Both the position numbers and the translations under genes were made by a program. From Streptomyces sp. NRRL F-5630 (GTDB lineage Bacteria; Actinomycetota; Actinomycetes; Streptomycetales; Streptomycetaceae), in assembly GCF_000719475.1 (NCBI RefSeq), contig NZ_JOGO01000022.1:23315-87314 (forward strand): DNA of 64,000 bases, in the 5' to 3' direction. Below are positions 58,601-64,000 of this stretch, one piece after another; within the stretch, counting starts at the first letter, position 1; each line of letters opens with the position of its first letter. The notes below the pieces were generated by a model. It saw only the letters and a program-made list of their open reading frames with translations. It was not told the DNA's origin and did not search any database.

Positions 58601-59430
58601 GCGTCACCGCGTGGCCGCAGGAGGTGACCGCGCAGATGGTCGCCAACTTCCTCGGCGGCGGAGCGGTCTGCAACGCCTTCGCGAAGCAGGTCGGCGCCGA
58701 GGTGTGCGTCGTGGACGTCGGCGTCGCGGCCGAACTGCCGGCCACCCCCGGGCTGCTGCCGCGCAAGGTGCGGGCGGGCACGGCGGACATGACGATGGGC
58801 CCCGCGCTCAGCCGCGAGGACGTCACCGCCGCGATCGAGGTCGGCATCGAGACCGCCCGCGACCTCGTCGCGGCCGGCAACAAGGCGCTCCTGACCGGCG
58901 AGATGGGCATCGCGAACACGACCGCGTCGGCCGCGCTCATCTCCGTCTTCACCGGCACCGACCCTGCCGAGGTCACCGGGCGCGGCACCGGCATCAACGA
59001 CGAGATGCACGCCCACAAGGTCGACGTCATCCGCCGCGCGCTCGACCTGCACCGCCCCGACCCCGCCGACCCCATCGGCGTGCTCGCCGCCGTCGGCGGG
59101 CTCGAACACGCGGCCATGGCGGGTCTCCTCCTCGGCGGCGCCTCGCTGCGCACCCCGGTCGTCCTCGACGGCGTGAGCGCGGGAGCGGCGGCCCTCGTCG
59201 CCCGCGCGATCGCCCCCGAGGTCCTGGCCGCGTGCATCGCGGGCCACCGCAGCGCCGAACCGGGCCACGTCGCGGCACTCAACAGCCTCGGCCTGCGCCC
59301 CCTCGTCGACCTCGACCTCCGCCTCGGCGAAGGCACGGGCGCCCTCCTCGCCCTCCCGCTCGTCCAGAGCGCGGCCCGCGCCATGCACGAGGTGGCCACC
59401 TTCGACTCTGCGGGAGTCACGGAGAAGTAG
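55678..59430 (+). CDS. cobT: BluB-CobT fusion with a 680-residue Ala/Pro/Glu-rich N-terminal extension
   Basis: Domain order from ATG 55678 (1250 residues) is as follows. Residues 1-~675 are an Ala/Pro/Glu-rich, low-complexity region, including three 12-residue repeats APATEPEAPGQA at 56635-56742. Residues ~680-890 are BluB (5,6-dimethylbenzimidazole synthase, a flavin-destroying nitroreductase-like enzyme) with 'RVMRERRDIRNGFRSDPIPPEVL'. Residues ~900-1250 are CobT, with 'EMGIANTTASAALISVFTG' and the catalytic Glu in 'LGEGTGALLALPLV'. The fusion makes the lower cobalamin ligand and activates it in one chain. The extension uses ordinary Streptomyces codons and is in frame throughout. Confidence 0.9.
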   Translation: MTDTGKGPAEGQPQAAAQPGPYPYQGYAAAPAEDDDLLFMPGAQGAWTEAQPVLAQPVQVVYQGQATEQSAPGGHGAGLPGAEAVGGHHPPVAEAAPAPQTVPVAPLPQPAPVPPVPVAAPVAPLEQPDQDAVAVTREQDGQGYAGAEGFAGPEAFAAPAPEPVPAPEPPLQTVDAPAAEEIAAEDRTAQGPVDAAPVAEGQAGEAPAVDAAPAPPHVPEPHETDGRDSGAVDLSAVRTTAAAPARAQAPQRRPLHMGPALPDPRNSPVRTLADRGPAAPRPEYATTHSGTGWTTVPAQPPAPAPVAPDASGWQPAAEPAPATEPEAPGQAAPATEPDAPGQAAPATEPEAAPAEATLTEVAQAGEPERVAEPDEAAEPEAVAEPVPDAEAEAVAAPEAAAVAEEAAVAAEEAAEAEGPAAAPAAEPAPETDPAADASEAAPAGAVAAPATAPAAPEPVVTIPAQQAGPVASEEPSVSDEAAAPSEVAPADESAPAEEPAPSDAPAPDEQPAADAPETAEQPVPAEQTVAEQPAAAPEEPAAALPEPPVVESAAEEAAAAPVVTPPAPLPQLPGTPVGAAQWPSPAGAVGEQDPEDVPEVAQDEQGPSGRTTTPETRTPEAAAPEAATPEAATPEAAPADAAPVAAAPASDTPAAAPAASETASAPVPPEAPAGPPAPGYDEAEREAVLRVMRERRDIRNGFRSDPIPPEVLIRVLEAAHTAPSVGHSQPWDFVVIRSEETRRAMHELAEKQRDAYAASLPKGRAKQFRELKIEAILDTPVNIVVTADPTRGGRHTLGRHTQPQMAPYSSALAVENLWLAARAEGLGVGWVSFFDEREMVRVLGLPEHLEVVAYLCVGYVDEFPAEPELMQAGWSKRRPLSWVVHEETYGRRVLPGAEPADLLTETVRRIRPLDAKALGEAWERQKRMTKPPGALGMLEIISAQLSGLSRVSPPPIPEPAAVAIFAGDHGVHAQGVTAWPQEVTAQMVANFLGGGAVCNAFAKQVGAEVCVVDVGVAAELPATPGLLPRKVRAGTADMTMGPALSREDVTAAIEVGIETARDLVAAGNKALLTGEMGIANTTASAALISVFTGTDPAEVTGRGTGINDEMHAHKVDVIRRALDLHRPDPADPIGVLAAVGGLEHAAMAGLLLGGASLRTPVVLDGVSAGAAALVARAIAPEVLAACIAGHRSAEPGHVAALNSLGLRPLVDLDLRLGEGTGALLALPLVQSAARAMHEVATFDSAGVTEK

Positions 59431-59436
59431 CCCTCC

Positions 59437-59470
59437 GGTCCGGAGCCGCCTTCGAGGACGGCTCCGGACC
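59437..59470 (+). terminator. Strong terminator after bluB-cobT
   Basis: Perfect 12-bp stem GGTCCGGAGCCG / CGGCTCCGGACC with a 10-base loop, seven bases after the stop. Confidence 0.85.
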
Positions 59471-59553
59471 GCCCCGGCCCCACCCCGTAAACTCGCCCTC
59501 GCGGAGCAACGCCGCACCGCCCCTCCCCCCGCCCCGCAAGGAGCCGCTCCGCC

Positions 59554-60786
59554 ATGCCCTCCGCCGCCAGCCACCCCGCCTACCCCGCGGGACTCCGCCT
59601 CGCGGGCCGCAAGGTCGTCGTCCTCGGCGGCGGCCAGGTGGCCCAGCGCAGGCTCCCCGCCCTCCTCACCGCGGGCGCCGACGTGCTCCTCGTCTCGCCC
59701 ACGGTGACCGCGTCCGTCGAGGCGATGGCCACGGCGGGGGAGATCCGCTGGGAGCGCCGCCGCTACCGCGCGGGTGATCTGGAAGGCGCCTGGTACGCGA
59801 TCGTCGCGACCGACGACGCGGAGGCCAACACCGCCGCGTCCGCCGAGGCCGAGGAGCGCCGCGTGTGGTGCGTCCGCAGCGACGACGCCGACGCCGCGAG
59901 CGCCTGGACACCCGCGACCGGGCACAGCGCGGGCGTCACCGTCGCCGTCCTCACCACCGAGCCCGCCGAGCGCGACCCGCGCCGCACCGCCGCCGTGCGG
60001 GACTCCCTCGTGCATGCGCTCGACGAGGGCCGCGTCGCCGTGCCGCGACAGGGGAACGGCGAGACCCCGAGGGTCGCCCTCGTGGGCGGCGGTCCCGGGG
60101 ACCCCGACCTCATCACGGTGCGGGGACGCCGCCTTCTCGCCGAGGCCGACGTGGTCGTCGCCGACCGGCTGGGTCCCCGCGACCTCCTCGCCGAACTCCC
60201 ACCGCACGTCGAGGTCATCGACGCGGCGAAGATCCCGTACGGGCGCGCGATGGCGCAGGAGGCGATCAACGAGGCGCTCATCGCGCACGCCAAGGCGGGG
60301 AAGTCCGTAGTCCGCCTCAAGGGCGGCGACCCCTTCGTCTTCGGACGCGGCATGGAGGAGGCGCAGGCGCTCGCCGAGGCCGGTATCCCCTGCACCGTCG
60401 TCCCCGGGATCTCCAGCGCGGTCAGCGTGCCCGCCGCCGTCGGCATCCCCGTGACGCACCGGGGTGTCGCGCACGAGTTCACCGTGGTCAGCGGACACGT
60501 CGCACCCGACGACCCGCGTTCGCTGGTGGACTGGCAGGCGCTCGCCCGGCTGCGCGGCACGCTCGTGATCCTCATGGGGGTCGACAAGCTCGGCGCGATA
60601 GCCGAGGCCCTCGTGCGGCACGGCCGCGACCCCGAGACCCCGGTCGCGCTCGTCCAGGAGGGCACCACGGCCGCCCAGCGCCGCGTCGACGCGCGCCTGG
60701 CGACGGCGGCCGAGACGGCCCGCGCGCACGACGTACGCCCCCCGGCCGTCATCGTCGTCGGCGCCGTCGCCGCCCTGGACGCCTGA
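59554..60786 (+). CDS. cobA: Uroporphyrinogen-III C-methyltransferase / precorrin-2 dehydrogenase (CysG-like)
   Basis: 410 residues from ATG 59554. The N-terminal NAD-binding part 'GRKVVVLGGGQVAQRRLPALLTAGADVLLV' is the precorrin-2 dehydrogenase/ferrochelatase (CysG-B, SirC) domain. The C-terminal SUMT part has 'VGGGPGDPDLITVRGRRLLAEADVVVADRLG' and 'VVRLKGGDPFVFGRGMEEA'. It makes precorrin-2 and may go on to sirohydrochlorin, serving both cobalamin and siroheme. It is separated from bluB-cobT by a terminator. Confidence 0.93.
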   Translation: MPSAASHPAYPAGLRLAGRKVVVLGGGQVAQRRLPALLTAGADVLLVSPTVTASVEAMATAGEIRWERRRYRAGDLEGAWYAIVATDDAEANTAASAEAEERRVWCVRSDDADAASAWTPATGHSAGVTVAVLTTEPAERDPRRTAAVRDSLVHALDEGRVAVPRQGNGETPRVALVGGGPGDPDLITVRGRRLLAEADVVVADRLGPRDLLAELPPHVEVIDAAKIPYGRAMAQEAINEALIAHAKAGKSVVRLKGGDPFVFGRGMEEAQALAEAGIPCTVVPGISSAVSVPAAVGIPVTHRGVAHEFTVVSGHVAPDDPRSLVDWQALARLRGTLVILMGVDKLGAIAEALVRHGRDPETPVALVQEGTTAAQRRVDARLATAAETARAHDVRPPAVIVVGAVAALDA

Positions 60787-60836
60787 CCGGCGGCCCCGCA
60801 CACCTCTTCCGTACGCACGACCCGAGGCGGCACACC

Positions 60837-61673
60837 GTGGCAGTACCCGAACGCGTCGACGACCCGGCGGACCCCCGGCTCCGCGACTACACCTCGCTCA
60901 CCGACGTCCAGTTGCGCCGCCGCCGCGAACCGGAGGAGGGGCTCTTCATCGCGGAGGGCGAGAAGGTCGTGCGCCGCGCGCTGGACGCCGGGCACGGGAT
61001 GCGCTCGATGCTGCTCACGGAGAAGTGGCTGGCCTCCCTGGCCGACGTGATCGACGCGAGCGAGGCGCCCGTCTACCTCGTGAGCCCCGAGACGGCCGAG
61101 CGGGTCACCGGCTACCACGTCCACCGCGGCGCCCTCGCCTCGCTCCACCGCACCCCGCTGCCCGCGCCCGAGACCGTCCTCGCGGACGCGCGGCGCGTCG
61201 CCGTCTTCGAGGACCTCGTCGACCACGCGAACCTCGGCGCCGCCTTCCGCAACGCGGCGGCCCTCGGGGTCGACGCCGCGCTCCTCACCCCGCGCTGCGC
61301 CGACCCCCTCTACCGCCGGGCCGTGAAGGTCTCGATGGGCGCCGTCTTCTCCCTCCCGTACGCACGGCTGGAGAACTGGCCCAAGGACGCGGACACGATC
61401 AAGCGGGCCGAATTCACCCTCGCCGCGTTCTGCCTCTCGGACCGCTCCCTGACCCTCGACGCCCTCGTCGCCCGCCAGGACCCCCGCCTCGCCCTCCTCT
61501 TCGGCAGCGAGGGCCCGGGGCTCACCCCGGCGGCGCTCGACGCCGCCGACGTGCACGTGCGCATCCCGATGCGGGCGGGCATCGACTCCCTGAACGTCGC
61601 GGCGGCGACAGCGGTGGTCTTCTACGCGACGCGAGCGGGGGACGGCGACGCACTCGCCCCCTCCGGCGGCTGA
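60837..61673 (+). CDS. SpoU/TrmH-family RNA methyltransferase
   Basis: 278 residues from GTG 60837 (MAVPERVDDPADPRLRDYTSLTDVQLRRRREPEEGLFIAEGEKVVRRAL). The knotted SPOUT domain is seen in 'LVDHANLGAAFRNAAALGVDAALL' (motif 1), 'LLFGSEGPGLTPAALDAADVHVRIPM' (motif 2) and 'GIDSLNVAAATAVVFYA' (motif 3), which bind SAM. The N-terminal RNA-binding domain is present. It 2'-O-methylates an rRNA or tRNA; the target is unknown. Confidence 0.93.
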   Translation: MAVPERVDDPADPRLRDYTSLTDVQLRRRREPEEGLFIAEGEKVVRRALDAGHGMRSMLLTEKWLASLADVIDASEAPVYLVSPETAERVTGYHVHRGALASLHRTPLPAPETVLADARRVAVFEDLVDHANLGAAFRNAAALGVDAALLTPRCADPLYRRAVKVSMGAVFSLPYARLENWPKDADTIKRAEFTLAAFCLSDRSLTLDALVARQDPRLALLFGSEGPGLTPAALDAADVHVRIPMRAGIDSLNVAAATAVVFYATRAGDGDALAPSGG

Positions 61674-61706
61674 GGAACGGGCGCGGGGCGGCGCCCGTGA
61701 GGAGTT

Positions 61707-61734
61707 CTCGCGGGAAGGCCATCCCTCCCGCGAG
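61707..61734. terminator. Bidirectional terminator between the methyltransferase and kinase genes
   Basis: Perfect 9-bp stem CTCGCGGGA / TCCCGCGAG with a 10-base loop, between convergent genes. A weaker GGGCGC / GCGCCC hairpin precedes it. Confidence 0.8.
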
Positions 61735-61751
61735 CACCGGAGCGGCTCCCC

Positions 61752-63089
61752 TCAGGTCAGCCCCTGCACCAGCATGATCCCGAGCGCCACGATCAGCGTC
61801 ACGACGAAGAACACCACGAGCCGCTGCCGCAGCAGGCGGGGGTTGGCGGGGCGGCGGCCCGCCCCCGTACGGGTGCCGGGGCGGCTCGCACCGCCCGCCC
61901 GGCCGCTGCCGGTGCGCCGTTGCTGCCCGCCGGGGGCGCGCGATGGGCGGCCCGCGACGGGGCTCCGCTCGGCGCCGGACGGACGGGTCTCGGGGCCGCC
62001 GCCCTGCGTACCGGGGCCGGGACGCCGCGCGCCGCGCCCCCCGCCCGTACCGGCCGAGCGGGGCCGCCCGTCCCGCGTCGGCGCGGGACGCTCGCCGCGC
62101 GGCTGGGCTTGCGCCGGGGCCGCCTCCGGCCGCCGCCGCCCGCGGGGCGCCGGGGTCACCGGGCGCTGCTGCGTCGCCTGCTCGGCGTACTGCTCGGCGA
62201 GCCGTCCCGTGGGCCGCTCGATCACCTCGCGCTGTCCCGCACCGCGCGTGCTGCCGGGGTGCTGCGTCTCGCGCGCGGCGATCTCCTTGAGCCGCAGCGA
62301 GAGCTGGAGTGTGCTGGGACGCTCCTCGGGGTCCTTCGCGAGGCAGGCCCGCACGAGGGGCGCGAGCGCGTCGGGGACGCCGCGCAGGTGCGCCTCCTCG
62401 TGCACGACGCGGTAGAGCATGACCTCCGAGCTGCCCTGCCCGAAGGGGGAGTCGCCGGTCGCCGCGTAGGAGAGCGTCGCGCCGAGCGCGAAGACGTCCG
62501 TCGCGGGGGTGACGGCCGCACCGCGCACCTGCTCGGGCGCGAGGAAGCCGGGGGAGCCGACCGCCGTTCCGACGTGCGTGAGGGTGCTCGCCCCGGTCGC
62601 CCAGGCGATCCCGAAGTCGATGATGCGGGGGCCCTTGGGGGAGAGCAGGATGTTGGACGGCTTGAGGTCCCGGTGCACGACCCCCGCCTCGTGCACCGCG
62701 ACGAGCCCCTCCGAGAGCGCGGCGCCCACGGACGCCACCTCGGCGGCCGTCAGCGGGCCCTCCTCGGCCACCTTGTCGTGCAAGGAGGGGCCCGGTACGT
62801 ACTGCGTGGCGAACCAGGGCCGCTCGGCCTCCAGGTCCGCCGCCACGAGCCGTGCCGTACAGCCTCCGCGAATACGCCGGGCCGCCGAGACCTCACGGGC
62901 GAAACGCGAGCGGAACTCCTGGTCCTCCGCCAGATCCGGGCGGATGACCTTCAGCGCGACGCGCTGGCCCTTGCGGTCGGAGCCCAGGTAGACGACGCCC
63001 ATCCCGCCCGCGCCGAGTCGCCGGTGAAGCCTGAACGAGCCGACGACACGCGGGTCCTCGCGCCGGAGCCGCATCATCGTCATGTCCAT
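61752..63089 (-). CDS. Ser/Thr protein kinase with a disordered linker and C-terminal membrane anchor
   Basis: 445 residues from ATG 63089 (MDMTMMRLRREDPRVVGSFRLHRRLGAGGMGVVYLGSDRKG). Kinase motifs in order are the Gly-rich loop 'GAGGMGVVY', Lys in 'VALKVI', 'HRDLKPSNILL', the DFG segment 'IIDFGIAW', 'GSPGFLAPEQV' and 'TDVFALGATLSY'. Residues ~290-410 are a basic Arg/Pro/Gly-rich linker. One membrane span (LVVFFVVTLIVALGIMLVQ) ends the chain, so the kinase is cytoplasmic with a tail anchor and no outside sensor domain. Promoter not identified. Confidence 0.94.
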   Translation of the reverse strand: MDMTMMRLRREDPRVVGSFRLHRRLGAGGMGVVYLGSDRKGQRVALKVIRPDLAEDQEFRSRFAREVSAARRIRGGCTARLVAADLEAERPWFATQYVPGPSLHDKVAEEGPLTAAEVASVGAALSEGLVAVHEAGVVHRDLKPSNILLSPKGPRIIDFGIAWATGASTLTHVGTAVGSPGFLAPEQVRGAAVTPATDVFALGATLSYAATGDSPFGQGSSEVMLYRVVHEEAHLRGVPDALAPLVRACLAKDPEERPSTLQLSLRLKEIAARETQHPGSTRGAGQREVIERPTGRLAEQYAEQATQQRPVTPAPRGRRRPEAAPAQAQPRGERPAPTRDGRPRSAGTGGGRGARRPGPGTQGGGPETRPSGAERSPVAGRPSRAPGGQQRRTGSGRAGGASRPGTRTGAGRRPANPRLLRQRLVVFFVVTLIVALGIMLVQGLT

Positions 63090-63617
63090 CCCCGCTGCCC
63101 GTTACTACTGACGAGCCACAGCTTACGTTTCCCCACGCCGGTGCGCGCTGAGGCCGCGCCCTCCGTGACCGAACGATTGTCTTCGCGGGACGCGCGGGTG
63201 AAAGACGCTCACCATGACGGTCCTTCACCCGCCCGGCCGCACCCCCTTCTTCGGCCAATTCCCGCAGGCTGCGGGCTCTTTCACCGGCCACGGCGACTGC
63301 CACCGGGTGCCGCGGGAGCGCCGTCCCACCCGCCCGGCGAACGGCCTCCGCCCAGTCCGACCCTCCGGAACCACCCCTTCCACCCGTGACCCACATCACG
63401 GTCCTCAGGGGAGTCCCCCAGACGATCTCCACCCAGGGGAGTAGGGGACCCTTCCGCCGTCCTCCTGGGGGAGGCCAGGCATTCGGTACGAGGGCATGAC
63501 GACCCCCCTCTGTCCAGGGGGCGAGGATGGAGGCACAGCGACGGGAGCGCCACCCATCCCCCCGAGGTCACGCCCCCGTCGCTCCCTCGACCGACACCTT
63601 CGGCAGGAGAAGGACCG
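63090..63617. other. 528-bp divergent intergenic region with operator-like repeats
   Basis: GCGGGTGAAAGAC (63194-63206) and GTCCTTCACCCGC (63220-63232) form an inverted repeat with one mismatch. A cluster of G-run motifs, CAGGGGAGT at about 63405 and 63434, TCCTGGGGGAGG at about 63462 and CCAGGGGGCGAGG near 63514, alternates with C-runs. No gene and no clear -10 for either neighbour. Confidence 0.5.
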
Positions 63618-63785
63618 ATGGCCACGACCGTGCCCGAAGCACCCCGTGCCCGCACGCGCCCCGCGCGCCGCCACCCCCTGGTGGCCGCCGCCATCGTCCT
63701 TCCCCTGGCAGCCCTGCTCGTGGTCGTCTTCGGCGGCTGGGACGCAGTGGTCCTCCAGGCGTCGTCCGTGGGCATGATGCCGTGA
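63618..63785 (+). CDS. Small membrane protein, 55 aa
   Basis: ATG 63618 follows AGGAGAAGGA closely. A basic N-terminus (residues 1-20, PRARTRPARRH) precedes one hydrophobic span (PLVAAAIVLPLAALLVVVF), then a short tail ending GMMP. Small single-span proteins of this kind are frequent in Streptomyces and mostly unstudied. Codon bias and the ribosome site support it. Confidence 0.65.
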   Translation: MATTVPEAPRARTRPARRHPLVAAAIVLPLAALLVVVFGGWDAVVLQASSVGMMP

Positions 63786-63804
63786 CGCGCGGTTAGCGTC
63801 ACGG
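63780..63804 (+). terminator. Hairpin at the stop of the small membrane protein gene
   Basis: CCGTGACGC (63780-63788) / GCGTCACGG (63796-63804), 7-base loop; perfect 9-bp stem overlapping the stop codon. Confidence 0.6.
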
Positions 63805-63881
63805 GCCCGGAAGAGCGGTCCGGGCGGGGACATCAATGCCCGTGAAACCCCGTGGGGACGGGGGTGCGGCGGACGGCAACA

Positions 63882-63915
63882 GATGCCCGCGCGGCTGGGG
63901 AGCCGCGCGGGCATC
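63882..63915 (+). terminator. Very strong intrinsic terminator
   Basis: 15-bp perfect stem GATGCCCGCGCGGCT / AGCCGCGCGGGCATC with a GGGG loop, followed by ATTCTTT. It closes a gene-free stretch of about 95 bases with two more hairpins. Confidence 0.85.
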
Positions 63916-64000
63916 ATTCTTTCCCGCCCGCTGCCGCCGGGACCCGCCCCGCCACCACTCGTCCCGGCCCGCCCGCCCCCGGGAGCGCCCGTCCTCCGCC

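Noticed and set aside
55105..60801. 1898-codon open frame on the minus strand
   Set aside because: It is antisense to cobL, bluB-cobT and the cysG-like gene, in the frame left open by extreme GC bias; composition is nonsensical Arg/Gly repeats.

Overview
The window is about 73% GC. It has GTG and TTG starts, short intergenic gaps, a WhiA gene, an XRE/DUF397/ATPase trio and a cytochrome/heme–pentose-phosphate–glycolysis gene order that I recognise from Streptomyces. All of it reads as chromosomal Streptomyces DNA. I see no rRNA or tRNA gene, insertion sequence, prophage, CRISPR array or other sign of recent transfer.

Layout. 0-2.2 kb: an amidohydrolase cut by the window edge, a small conserved protein and ctaB (heme o synthase), all on the minus strand. 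2.7-9.4 kb: a plus-strand pentose-phosphate operon tkt-tal-zwf-opcA-pgl with overlapping or near-touching genes. 9.5-17.7 kb: a minus-strand block with pgi, an MFS transporter, rbpA, secG, tpiA, pgk and gap. Together these two blocks hold most of the upper and middle carbon pathway. 18-25 kb: a VOC protein, then the conserved rapZ-yvcK-whiA set downstream of uvrC. 25-36 kb: a fructokinase-like gene, uvrA, an MBL hydrolase, aroQ, terC behind a manganese (yybP-ykoY) riboswitch, a TerD protein and uvrB. 36-41 kb: glpQ2, an alkyltransferase (ogt), a kinase-like protein and a whiJ-like regulatory locus. 41-49 kb: small proteins, a TetR/MFS efflux pair, an acyltransferase, glpQ1, a small sigma-like protein, GNAT and membrane proteins. 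49.8-53 kb: a methionine ABC importer metNIQ behind a short leader peptide. 53-64 kb: cobalamin and siroheme genes (cbiET/cobL, a bluB-cobT fusion, a cysG-like gene), an RNA methyltransferase, a Ser/Thr kinase and a 55-residue membrane protein, ending in a run of hairpins.

How the genes work together. The carbon genes feed NADPH and triose phosphates. uvrA, uvrB, uvrC and ogt form a DNA-repair group. The most interesting regulatory signal is a near-identical promoter, TTGTCAGTGG-N7-TANNNT, which matches the RecA-NDp/PafBC DNA-damage promoter described in mycobacteria. It stands in front of uvrB, ogt and, unexpectedly, the MFS transporter next to pgi; uvrC carries a looser version. In several genes the -10 box lies 6-7 bases from the start codon, so these mRNAs are probably leaderless. 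Methionine import is probably controlled by a Cys/Met-bearing leader peptide and an operator palindrome, and manganese export by a riboswitch. glpQ1 has PHO-box-like 11-base direct repeats. Several intergenic spacers carry minisatellite-like arrays, mostly with an exact 31-base period.
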